This document shows, in pieces, positions 34,645 to 42,333 of a stretch of DNA of 64,000 bases. A program made the translations under genes and the position numbers. Under the pieces are notes generated by a model. The model worked only from the letters and a program-made list of their open reading frames with translations. It was not told the DNA's origin and ran no database searches. Position 1 is the stretch's first letter. Each line of letters begins with the position of its first letter. The DNA comes from Saccharibacillus sp. JS10 (GTDB lineage Bacteria; Bacillota; Bacilli; Paenibacillales; Paenibacillaceae): positions 186,001 to 250,000 of the forward strand of contig NZ_JANFNS010000001.1 of the NCBI RefSeq assembly GCF_024436065.1, in the 5' to 3' direction.

Positions 34645-35619
34645 GTGAAAAAGTCTACAGCGTTGTGGACAGCTCTCGGCGTTGCGGCGATTCCGGCTGC
34701 TGCGGTTATTGGTGGGAGCTTCTACTTTTATAAATTGGCAGTCGCACGCGCACCGAAAAAGTTTCTCGACGGTGATCCGGGGCTGCAACCTCATCCGGAT
34801 GTGCAGACCGAGACAACGTCTAGCCGCGATTGGTGGAACTCGCAAACGTTTGAACATCGACAATTGAATGCTACAGACGAGCTGATGTTACATGGTTATT
34901 ATTTACCGGCAAAAGCTTCAACGCATCAAACGGCGATTTTGGCACACGGATATTCTGGCGACGCTTCGATCATGAGCGGGGTCGCGAAATTTTATCATGA
35001 AGATTTGAACATGAATATTTTGGTGCCGGATGCCCGGGGTCATGGACGCAGTGAAGGTACGTATATCGGCTATGGCTGGCATGAGCGGATTGATTACTTG
35101 GGCTGGATTCGGCAAGTGATTAAGCAAGACGGACCGCAAGCGCAAATCGTTTTGCATGGTATTTCGATGGGCGGCGCGACGGTCACGATGACAAGCGGCG
35201 AAGACTTGCCTCCTAACGTCAGAGCCATCGTTGAAGACTGCGGATATACATCGGTTCAGGCGGAGCTGGAGTATCAGATGAAACGGATGTATAAATTACC
35301 TGCGTTTCCGATGATTCCGGCGACGGATGTGATGACGAAGATTCGTGCAGGATATTCATTTAGCGAAGCGTCGGCACTTAATCAAGTCCGTCGCAGCCGG
35401 ACACCGATGTTATTTATTCACGGATCGAACGATACGTTCGTACCGACTTCGATGGTGCATGAATTGTACGAAGCTTGCCCGGCGGAAAAAGATCTGTTGA
35501 TTGTAGACGGCGCGGGGCATGGCGATTCTTTCTTGATCAACAAAGTCATGTATACCGATAAAGTCAAAGAGTTTTTAGCCGATCGATTGACGGATTTGCC
35601 TTTAGCTGATGCTCAATAA
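34645..35619 (+). CDS. Membrane-anchored alpha/beta hydrolase
   Basis: A 324-residue protein. An N-terminal hydrophobic segment (about 8-30) anchors it or serves as a signal. The alpha/beta hydrolase core has oxyanion region LAHGYSGD, nucleophile Ser in HGISMGGATV, Asp in FIHGSNDTFVP and His in DGAGHGDS. It resembles YqkD-type hydrolases of Bacillus. Substrate unknown, probably an ester. GTG start with AAGGAGAG upstream. Confidence 0.88.
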   Translation: MKKSTALWTALGVAAIPAAAVIGGSFYFYKLAVARAPKKFLDGDPGLQPHPDVQTETTSSRDWWNSQTFEHRQLNATDELMLHGYYLPAKASTHQTAILAHGYSGDASIMSGVAKFYHEDLNMNILVPDARGHGRSEGTYIGYGWHERIDYLGWIRQVIKQDGPQAQIVLHGISMGGATVTMTSGEDLPPNVRAIVEDCGYTSVQAELEYQMKRMYKLPAFPMIPATDVMTKIRAGYSFSEASALNQVRRSRTPMLFIHGSNDTFVPTSMVHELYEACPAEKDLLIVDGAGHGDSFLINKVMYTDKVKEFLADRLTDLPLADAQ

Positions 35620-35625
35620 AATAGT

Positions 35626-35665
35626 CGCTTTTCTTCGTCATTAAGACGGGGAAAAGCGTTTTTTT
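35626..35665 (+). terminator. Intrinsic terminator after the hydrolase gene
   Basis: CGCTTTTC and GAAAAGCG pair around a long loop, followed by TTTTTTT. Confidence 0.75.
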
Positions 35666-35684
35666 ATGCAAATTTTTAAATTTG

Positions 35685-35727
35685 GGACATATGTCCTTCC
35701 CTATTCCTACAGGTCTATCCGTATAAT
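35685..35727 (+). promoter_or_regulatory. Candidate Crp/Fnr-type operator and promoter of the DUF606 cluster
   Basis: GGACATATGTCC (35685-35696) is a 12-bp perfect palindrome. TATAAT (35722-35727) lies downstream with no recognisable -35. The palindrome centre lies about 42 bp upstream of the expected start site, the position of a class II activator. The cluster encodes a Crp-like regulator, so autoregulation is inferred. Confidence 0.5.
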
Positions 35728-35762
35728 GAGAAAGGCATTCAAAGGAAACGGAGGCATACGAC

Positions 35763-36191
35763 GTGTTTAGAGGAATACTTTTTGCTTTTTTGGGCGGAGC
35801 TTGTATTACGTTGCAAGGTGTAGCGAATTCGCGGATCAGTCACGATATTGGAACTTGGCAAGCCGCGACCATTACTCAGCTTACCGGATTTATTATGGCG
35901 TTGTTGATCTACTTGTTAGTGCGAGATGGGGACTTGGGCGGATTCCGTAAAGTCAAACCGCTGTATTTGGCGGGCGGGGCATTCGGTTCGGTCATTATTT
36001 TCAGCGAAGTAACAGCGATTCAGACCATCGGGGTTACGTTCACCATCTCGGCTTTGCTTATTGCACAGCTTCTGGTCACTTTTTTGATTGATCGATTTGG
36101 TTGGTTTGGTACGTCCAAAAGTAAAATGGGCGCAGCACAGTTTATAGGATTAGCATTGATGATCGGCGGCGTGCTTATTATGAAATTATAA
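35763..36191 (+). CDS. DUF606/YdcZ-type DMT transporter, first copy
   Basis: A 142-residue membrane protein with five hydrophobic segments: ILFAFLGGACITLQGVANSR and ends MIGGVLIMKL. The family (DMT_YdcZ) consists of half-size drug/metabolite transporters that probably work as dimers. GTG start with GGAGG upstream. A regulator and a second DUF606 gene follow, so the two transporters may form a heterodimer. Confidence 0.85.
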   Translation: MFRGILFAFLGGACITLQGVANSRISHDIGTWQAATITQLTGFIMALLIYLLVRDGDLGGFRKVKPLYLAGGAFGSVIIFSEVTAIQTIGVTFTISALLIAQLLVTFLIDRFGWFGTSKSKMGAAQFIGLALMIGGVLIMKL

Positions 36192-36209
36192 AAGAAGGAG
36201 TCTTTTACG

Positions 36210-36911
36210 ATGAAAGAAATCAAAGATTCCGCTTTACTGAATCATTATCTACGGGAACACCAGTTGCAAGACGTTTTTCATGAACCGCTACGTCCTTTTT
36301 TAACTTTGTATCTCGTACAACCCGGCGAAAAGTTATGCAATCAAGGCGAACAAGCGGATACGATCTATGTGTTGGTCAAAGGAAAAATTAAAATCTATAC
36401 CACCTCGCCGGAAGGACGGACGCTAGTCATTTCATTCAAGCCTCCACCAGAAGTAATCGGAGATATCGAATACATTCGCGATCTACCGATTATCAATACA
36501 GTCGAAGCGGTATCGCCATCTACAGTGATCGCAATCCCCGCGAAAATGCTCCATCGTTATGGAGATGATCATGCGCCGTTACTGCGATTCATGCTGGATA
36601 TTATCACAAAAAAGTTTTATATCAAATCGGACTTTTTAAGCTTTAATCTGATGGTTCCGGTCGAAGTGCGGTTGGCGAGTTACTTGTTGTCCGTCTGTTA
36701 TGACGAGAGCGATCGTACTTTTCAAGGACGCCTTGCCACGTCAGAGTTGACCGATACCGCGAATCTGATAGGAAGTAGTTATCGACATTTGAACCGGGTA
36801 ATTCGCAAACTTGCCGAAAAAGGCTTGATTGAGCGAAGCGGCGGATATGTATATGTACGAGATCGAACAAAGCTTGCTCAACTAGCAGGCAAAAATGTAT
36901 ACGAACGATAG
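36210..36911 (+). CDS. Crp/Fnr-family regulator (YeiL-like)
   Basis: A 233-residue regulator. Residues about 25-130 form a cyclic-nucleotide-binding beta roll (LYLVQPGEKLCNQGEQADTI, YVLVKGKIKIYT) and about 165-225 a winged HTH (TSELTDTANLIGSSYRHLNR). The wording of the N-terminal domain is close to E. coli YeiL, which occurs next to transport genes and is linked to starvation. No Cys-rich N-terminus for Fe-S binding is present. AAGGAG precedes the ATG. It is flanked on both sides by DUF606 genes in one probable operon. Confidence 0.88.
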   Translation: MKEIKDSALLNHYLREHQLQDVFHEPLRPFLTLYLVQPGEKLCNQGEQADTIYVLVKGKIKIYTTSPEGRTLVISFKPPPEVIGDIEYIRDLPIINTVEAVSPSTVIAIPAKMLHRYGDDHAPLLRFMLDIITKKFYIKSDFLSFNLMVPVEVRLASYLLSVCYDESDRTFQGRLATSELTDTANLIGSSYRHLNRVIRKLAEKGLIERSGGYVYVRDRTKLAQLAGKNVYER

Positions 36912-36925
36912 AAGGAGAGACGAAC

Positions 36926-37399
36926 ATGGCTTTAGGATTATTACTTGCCGTATTTGCAGGCGTTATGGTCGCGTTGCAGACGATTTTTAACAATCGAACC
37001 GATGTACATATGGGTTCTTGGGCGACGACGACTTGGGTTTTGTTTATGGGGTTTGTCGCTTCGCTTGCATGCAGCTTGATTTTCGAAGGCAGTCGCACAT
37101 TCAATTTACAACAGATGCAGCCTTGGTATTGGTTCAGCGGCTTGATCGGCGTTGGCGTGGTGATTTGTTTAGTATTGGGGATCAAAATTTTGGGACCCAC
37201 ATTCTCGGTATCGATTACGCTGACGGCTCAACTCGGATTTGCTCTATTATTCGATACGATGGGTTGGCTTGGTTTAGAAAAAGTCGCGTTCGATTGGAAA
37301 CAACTGCTCGGCGTTACCGTGATCGTAGCAGGTATCTTTATTTTCAAATTTGGCGGGAAAAAGGGTGCGAAAGCCAAGACGGTAGCTGCAAATCAATAA
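36926..37399 (+). CDS. DUF606/YdcZ-type DMT transporter, second copy
   Basis: A 157-residue protein with five hydrophobic segments, beginning MALGLLLAVFAGVMVALQTI and with the conserved NxxxxxxxGSWATTTWVLF region. The basic tail (KKGAKAKTVAANQ) is cytoplasmic. AAGGAGAG lies upstream and the gap to the Crp-like gene is 14 nt. Probably pairs with the first copy. Confidence 0.85.
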   Translation: MALGLLLAVFAGVMVALQTIFNNRTDVHMGSWATTTWVLFMGFVASLACSLIFEGSRTFNLQQMQPWYWFSGLIGVGVVICLVLGIKILGPTFSVSITLTAQLGFALLFDTMGWLGLEKVAFDWKQLLGVTVIVAGIFIFKFGGKKGAKAKTVAANQ

Positions 37400-37437
37400 A
37401 TAAGCTAGATAGGTATCCAAATCAGGAGGTAATGATC

Positions 37438-37815
37438 ATGATCGATAAAATAGCATGGATTTCAATAAAAGATGGAAAAGTTCTTGGCGCAAGATCGAAA
37501 GGGAAAGAAACGTATTATTTCCCCGGCGGTAAAAGAGAAGTTGGAGAAAGCGATATCGAAACGTTGGTACGGGAGATCGAAGAAGAATTAACGGTACAGA
37601 TTGACAAAGAAAGCGTACAGTTTTTCGGAACATTTGAAGCGCAAGCAGACGGAAAAGCAAGCGGTGAAACCGTACGAATGACTTGCTATACCGGAGATTA
37701 CACCGGAGAATTAGCGCCGGCAGCGGAAATCGATGAAATTGCGTGGTTAGACGAAAAAGATCGAGATCGAATATCGGCAGTCAGTCAGCTTGTTTTTGAT
37801 CAAATCTATTCGTAA
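37438..37815 (+). CDS. Nudix hydrolase
   Basis: A 125-residue Nudix protein. The Nudix box is GKREVGESDIETLVREIEEE followed by LTV, that is G-x5-E-x7-RE-U-x-EE, with Thr in place of the usual final Gly. Start 37438 is chosen because AGGAGG ends 8 nt upstream; an ATG at 37432 is too close, and the long frame open back to 37018 overlaps the DUF606 gene. It resembles small NUDIX NTP pyrophosphatases; substrate unknown. Confidence 0.88.
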   Translation: MIDKIAWISIKDGKVLGARSKGKETYYFPGGKREVGESDIETLVREIEEELTVQIDKESVQFFGTFEAQADGKASGETVRMTCYTGDYTGELAPAAEIDEIAWLDEKDRDRISAVSQLVFDQIYS

Positions 37816-37860
37816 ACTTGAGAGATCAACAGCAAGCGCTAGCGGCAGGAGGGTAAAGAT

Positions 37861-38340
37861 TTGGAAATTAGAGAACTTCGTAGCGAAGACAATGCAAGGC
37901 TTGAGACCGTTATTCGGGAATGCCTGATTGAGTTCGGCGGCAATCGTGAAGGATTAGCTTGGCAAGACGATAGCTTATCTGCTTTATCCGAATTTTATCA
38001 AGGTAAAGGTCTGAAGTACTGGGTCGTGATCGAAAATGGAAAACTGTTAGGCGGTTGCGGGATCGCGCCTTTCAATCATTCAACAGAAATTTGTGAGCTG
38101 CAAAAAATGTACCTGGTCGCAGAAGCACGCGGAACCGGAGCCGCGAACAAGTTATTACAAATCGCACTGGAATTCGCTTCGCGTCACTATAAAGAATGTT
38201 ATCTGGAAACCCTGCAAACGATGGAAGCCGCTAATCGTTTTTATCGTAAAAACGGATTCCGAGAATTGACTGAGCCGCTTGCCGGATCCGAACATTTTGC
38301 TTGCGATGCTTGGTATATCCGTTCGCTGACAGCAAATTAA
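37861..38340 (+). CDS. GNAT-family N-acetyltransferase
   Basis: A 159-residue acetyltransferase. Acetyl-CoA-binding motif A is MYLVAEARGTGAANKLLQIA; ECYLETLQTMEAANRFYRKN follows as motif B. The start is TTG at 37861 with GGAGGG 7 nt upstream. Substrate unknown. It is the last gene before a terminator and probably forms one unit with the Nudix gene, 45 nt apart. Confidence 0.87.
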   Translation: MEIRELRSEDNARLETVIRECLIEFGGNREGLAWQDDSLSALSEFYQGKGLKYWVVIENGKLLGGCGIAPFNHSTEICELQKMYLVAEARGTGAANKLLQIALEFASRHYKECYLETLQTMEAANRFYRKNGFRELTEPLAGSEHFACDAWYIRSLTAN

Positions 38341-38344
38341 TTTA

Positions 38345-38372
38345 GAGCCGATTCTTTACGAATCGGCTTTTT
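38345..38372 (+). terminator. Intrinsic terminator after GNAT gene
   Basis: AGCCGATTC and GAATCGGCT pair around TTTAC-type loop, followed by TTTTT. Confidence 0.88.
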
Positions 38373-38375
38373 ACA

Positions 38376-38433
38376 TTGACAATCGATCAAAGAGTACGCT
38401 ATATAAATAAAGGATCTTTATAAAGTGTCGAAA
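38376..38433 (+). promoter_or_regulatory. Promoter and shared leader element of ROK regulator gene
   Basis: TTGACA (38376-38381), about 18 nt, and TATATA form a promoter. The 28-nt stretch 38406-38433 (AATAAA, then GATCTTTATAAAGTGT, then GAAA) is identical at 26 positions to 51411-51438 upstream of the HAD phosphatase gene. It contains the palindrome CTTTATAAAG and lies directly before the ribosome binding site. Confidence 0.6.
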
Positions 38434-38447
38434 AGGACGGAGGTTAC

Positions 38448-39455
38448 ATGAAAAAAGCCGATACCACATTGATGAAACAAATCAACATGAATACGGTGCG
38501 CCAAGCGCTTAAGCGATTAGAAACCACAACCAAACCACAATTGGCAGCAGAAACAGGGCTAAGCGTCGTCACAATCGCCGCCCTTGTTCGAGAACTTGAG
38601 CAAGAAGGAGAAATCCGCGAAGAACAACTGGGGGTCTCGACAGGCGGACGTCCAGCGACTATCTACCGATTTAATTACGAATACCGACTGGCGTTGTCGA
38701 TTCATCTGCACGAGCAAAATGGGATCGATACCCTATTTGCAGCAGTCGTTAATCTTCGGGGCGAAGTCTTAAAGCAAGAAGAACGACCTTTTGATACATG
38801 GAATCAGACGTCGCTACTGAATTGGATCGATCAATGGATTTCTGTTTATCCGCAAATTCATATCGTGGGTCTGGGCATTCCGGGGCAAGTCGTCGATGGC
38901 GAGATCGTCGTCAGCAGTCACAATGAGCTGCGCGGCACGTCGCCAGCAACTTGGATTCAAGAACGTTTTGGGCTTCAAGTTCTGATCGAAAATGATGTGA
39001 ATGCAGCACTACACGGTTATCTTTTACAAGAAAATAAGCCTGAACGTATATCGAATGAAATCGTACTGGGTCTATATTTTCCCAAAAAGTATCCACCCGG
39101 TATGGCAATCTCGATCAATGGAACCTTGATTGGCGGAAAACGCGGTATGGCGGGTGAAGTGAAATATTTGCCATTAGACATCGACTGGACTCAGCCGCCG
39201 ATAGGCGAAGAGTGGCAAGAAGTTCTTTGCCGCATTATACATACGGCGTCGGTTATTCTCGCGCCAGAACGTATCGTGCTTTACGATGAAGTCACTGAGC
39301 AAGAGTCATTGATGAATAATTGGCAATCTTTCCTGCAACGTTATCCGTTACCGGCTGAGCCAAACATTCATAAATCGGAACGTTTTTCGGAACATTTTGC
39401 AACAGGTTTACATGATTTAGCTTTACAGGCAATCGAACCTCGAATTTTTGAATAA
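38448..39455 (+). CDS. ROK-family transcriptional regulator
   Basis: A 335-residue protein. An N-terminal winged HTH (about 10-65, LAAETGLSVVTIAALVRELE) is followed by a ROK domain with GLGIPGQVVDG and the catalytic-type ENDVNAAL. The zinc-binding CxCGxxGC motif usual in ROK proteins is absent, so sugar binding or fold stability may differ. GGAGG lies before the ATG. It is followed 36 nt later by an MFS transporter gene, which it probably controls, perhaps in response to a sugar. Confidence 0.88.
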   Translation: MKKADTTLMKQINMNTVRQALKRLETTTKPQLAAETGLSVVTIAALVRELEQEGEIREEQLGVSTGGRPATIYRFNYEYRLALSIHLHEQNGIDTLFAAVVNLRGEVLKQEERPFDTWNQTSLLNWIDQWISVYPQIHIVGLGIPGQVVDGEIVVSSHNELRGTSPATWIQERFGLQVLIENDVNAALHGYLLQENKPERISNEIVLGLYFPKKYPPGMAISINGTLIGGKRGMAGEVKYLPLDIDWTQPPIGEEWQEVLCRIIHTASVILAPERIVLYDEVTEQESLMNNWQSFLQRYPLPAEPNIHKSERFSEHFATGLHDLALQAIEPRIFE

Positions 39456-39491
39456 CAGAATCTACTATGGAACGAAGGAAGGAAGATCAAG

Positions 39492-40721
39492 ATGGCAACG
39501 TGGTTTTTGATCGTCATTTATTTAGCTTTTATCAGTCTGGGCTTGCCCGACTCTCTACTTGGAGCGGCTTGGCCGGTCATGCAACCGTCACTTGGCGCTC
39601 CGCTCGAATCGGCAGGGATGCTCGCGATGATTGTAGCTGGCGGTACGATTGTATCCAGTCTCGCTAGCGGCAAATTGATCGAAAAAATGGGCACCGGCTT
39701 GCTGACGTTGATCAGCTGTCTGATGACAGCGGTAGCGCTGCTTGGATTTTCTTTGGCGCCTTCGCTAATGTGGCTGGCACTGTTAGCGATTCCACTCGGT
39801 CTAGGTGCCGGAGCGGTCGATGCGGCGCTGAATCATTACGTCGCAACGCATTACAAAGCGCATCATATGAGCTGGTTACATTGTTTCTGGGGGCTTGGCG
39901 CAACCGGAGGGCCCTTGCTCATGTCGTATTTTATCAAAGAGCGAAATTCATGGGAATCCGGCTATATGGCAGTTGCGATTATTCAGTTTAGTCTCGTGAT
40001 TGTGCTGCTCGTCACATTGCCGTTATGGAAAAAGGTTGCGCAGCAACGCGGCGATCTCTCGAATGCTGAAATTGCAGACCAAGCTGCAACGCACGATTCG
40101 GCTTCGGTCGCTACGAAGCCGAATGATCATGCACCGTCTAAGCAACCGCTTCGTTTGCCCGGTGTCAAAATGACGCTGCTCGCCTTTTTGTTTTATTGCG
40201 GTGTAGAAACGACGGTTGGGCTGTGGGGAGCGAGTTTCCTTGCAGGTGCACGCGGAATGTCGGCGGACACAGCGGCAGGCTGGATCTCGCTGTATTACGG
40301 CGGAATCACGATTGGACGATTGATTACCGGCTTCATTACGTTAAAAGTAAGCAATCGCGTTCTCATTTTGGTGGGACAGACGATCTCGGTATTGGGTGCG
40401 ATTTTGCTGATGTTGCCTTTACCCAACGTTGTAGTCTTGATCGGATTCGTTCTGATCGGTCTAGGCTTTGCTCCCGTCTATCCGGGTCTTATTCATGAGA
40501 CGCCAACTCGATTTGGACGTGCCAATTCTGCCAAATTGATAGGATATCAGATGGCGATCGCGTACACGGGAACGACGCTGTTACCTCCGCTATTCGGCGT
40601 ATTCGCTTCCCAATGGGGAATCGGCTTGTTCCCATTCATTACGTTATTATTGGTCGTCTTGATGTTGCTGAGTTCAGAGCAAGTCAACCGAGCTATTAAA
40701 CGAAATGCAGTATCCAATTGA
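39492..40721 (+). CDS. MFS transporter (fucose-permease-like group)
   Basis: A 409-residue transporter with 12 hydrophobic segments. A central cytoplasmic loop (about residues 183-220) is rich in Ala, Asp and Lys. Features such as LGLPDSLLGAAWPVM and HCFWGLGATGGPLLMSYFI resemble sugar-proton symporters of the FHS group (FucP-like). It follows the ROK regulator, which suggests sugar import, but the substrate cannot be named. Confidence 0.85.
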   Translation: MATWFLIVIYLAFISLGLPDSLLGAAWPVMQPSLGAPLESAGMLAMIVAGGTIVSSLASGKLIEKMGTGLLTLISCLMTAVALLGFSLAPSLMWLALLAIPLGLGAGAVDAALNHYVATHYKAHHMSWLHCFWGLGATGGPLLMSYFIKERNSWESGYMAVAIIQFSLVIVLLVTLPLWKKVAQQRGDLSNAEIADQAATHDSASVATKPNDHAPSKQPLRLPGVKMTLLAFLFYCGVETTVGLWGASFLAGARGMSADTAAGWISLYYGGITIGRLITGFITLKVSNRVLILVGQTISVLGAILLMLPLPNVVVLIGFVLIGLGFAPVYPGLIHETPTRFGRANSAKLIGYQMAIAYTGTTLLPPLFGVFASQWGIGLFPFITLLLVVLMLLSSEQVNRAIKRNAVSN

Positions 40722-40890
40722 GTCCAGATTAGCAGGGTTCATCCAGACTATCCGATACCCGGAACAAGCCGCTTGATTCCTTGTAGCGAAGCAGATAATA
40801 TATAGACGGCTATTCGGAAGAAACGTGCAGGGCAAGCGTCCAAAATGAAAATTTTGGCTCAGGTTTGCTCGATCAATTGGAGGTTAATCG

Positions 40891-42186
40891 GTGTACGCTG
40901 CATTATGGGCAATTTTCATCTTTGTGGTTACTTTATTTTTTGTTATTCGGCGTCCTTACGGTCTTCCGATCGGATGGTCGGCATGTGGCGGAGCGGTGCT
41001 GGCTTTGCTTACTGGAGTTGTCGATCTGCAAGACGTTCGGGATGTAACGGATGTGGTCTGGAACGCTACACTGGCTTTTGTCGCGATCATTTTGATTTCA
41101 TTGGTGCTGGACCGTGTCGGATTGTTTGAATGGGCGGCGCTGCATGTGTCTCGTTTATCGAATGGAAGCGGCATACGCATGTTTGTCTATTTAATTTTGC
41201 TCGGAGCGGTTGTCGCGGCATTGTTCGCGAATGATGGGGCGGCGCTCATTTTGACCCCGATCGTACTCGCAATGGTACGTGCGCTCAAGCTGGATGAACG
41301 GCAAGTATTTCCGTTTATTATTGCGGGCGGCTTTATTGCCGATACGACTTCGCTACCGCTATTAATCAGCAACCTGGTCAATATCGTGTCTGCGGATTAT
41401 TTCCATATCGGATTTATGCAGTATGCAGGTCGGATGATTGTGCCGAATCTTTTTGCATTGGTAGGAAGTCTTGCCGTTCTATATTTCTTTTTCCGTAAAA
41501 GTATTCCTAAGACCTTCGATAAATCTCAATTGCAAGATCCTTCAACAGCGATCCATGATCGTAAATTGTTCAAGGTCTCGTGGGTTGTCGTCGTATTGCT
41601 GTTGATCGGTTATTTTGCTGGAGAGTTACTTGGGGTTCCCTTGTCGCTTACAGCCGGCATTATCGCGATCTTGTTTTTGATTCTTGCAAGCCGCAGTTCT
41701 TCAATCTCGGTCAAAGCAGTGGTCAAAGAATCACCGTGGTCGATCGTCTTTTTCTCTGTCGGTATGTATGTCGTCGTCTATGGGCTGCGTAATGTAGGAT
41801 TTACAGATTTGCTGGCTCAAGGTATTCGCGCATTTTCGGATCACGGATTGTTCGCAGCGACGATGGGCATGGGTTTCCTTAGCGCTGTAATGTCTTCCAT
41901 CATGAATAACTTGCCAAGCGTGCTGATCGGCGCGCTCGCCATAGACACTGCAAATACAGCGGGGCATATTCAAGAAGCGCTGGTATATGCGAATATTATT
42001 GGTGCGGATCTGGGTCCTAAGCTTACGCCGATCGGATCGCTTGCGACGCTACTATGGCTACATGTACTCGGTAATAAAGGGATCAAAATCACTTGGGGGC
42101 AATATTTCCGTATCGGCGTGATTTTAACGATTCCGACGTTGTTTATTACTTTGCTCGGATTGTATTTATGGTTGTCTTGGCTTTAA
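40891..42186 (+). CDS. arsB: ArsB-type arsenite efflux transporter
   Basis: A 431-residue protein with about 11-12 hydrophobic segments. [31 protein letters not shown] and the end [15 protein letters not shown] with [20 protein letters not shown] are strongly typical of ArsB. It exports arsenite or antimonite using the proton gradient. The GTG start has GGAGG 8 nt upstream. No arsR, arsC or arsA gene is next to it; the 170-nt upstream region shows no obvious ArsR box. Confidence 0.92.
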   Translation: MYAALWAIFIFVVTLFFVIRRPYGLPIGWSACGGAVLALLTGVVDLQDVRDVTDVVWNATLAFVAIILISLVLDRVGLFEWAALHVSRLSNGSGIRMFVYLILLGAVVAALFANDGAALILTPIVLAMVRALKLDERQVFPFIIAGGFIADTTSLPLLISNLVNIVSADYFHIGFMQYAGRMIVPNLFALVGSLAVLYFFFRKSIPKTFDKSQLQDPSTAIHDRKLFKVSWVVVVLLLIGYFAGELLGVPLSLTAGIIAILFLILASRSSSISVKAVVKESPWSIVFFSVGMYVVVYGLRNVGFTDLLAQGIRAFSDHGLFAATMGMGFLSAVMSSIMNNLPSVLIGALAIDTANTAGHIQEALVYANIIGADLGPKLTPIGSLATLLWLHVLGNKGIKITWGQYFRIGVILTIPTLFITLLGLYLWLSWL

Positions 42187-42210
42187 AAACATTTTAGCTA
42201 AAAAGTTCCA

Positions 42211-42245
42211 AAAGTCTCGGAGAAATCTTCTCCGGGACTTTTTTT
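42211..42245 (+). terminator. Intrinsic terminator after arsB
   Basis: AAAGTCTCGGAGAA and TTCTCCGGGACTTT pair (one mismatch) followed by a T tract. Confidence 0.88.
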
Positions 42246-42251
42246 ATGTAA

Positions 42252-42265
42252 ATAAAGCGTTTGCT
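42252..42265 (+). promoter_or_regulatory. Candidate cre site upstream of GH2 gene
   Basis: ATAAAGCGTTTGCT matches the CcpA consensus at 12 of 14 positions. A weaker second match (CGAAAACGTTATAG, 11 of 14) lies at 42275-42288. Both precede the glycoside hydrolase gene, which fits catabolite control. Confidence 0.4.
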
Positions 42266-42333
42266 CTACATTTACGAAAACGTTATAGTAAAAGATAGAG
42301 TGGACCGAAAACGTATTCAATTAGGAGTGAATG

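Noticed and set aside
37018-37434. Upstream 139-codon extension of the Nudix frame
   Set aside because: It overlaps the second DUF606 gene in another frame; the AGGAGG at 37424-37429 sets the Nudix start at 37438.
40722-40890. Riboswitch or ArsR operator upstream of arsB
   Set aside because: No known aptamer core and no ATCAAATA-type inverted repeat could be recognised.
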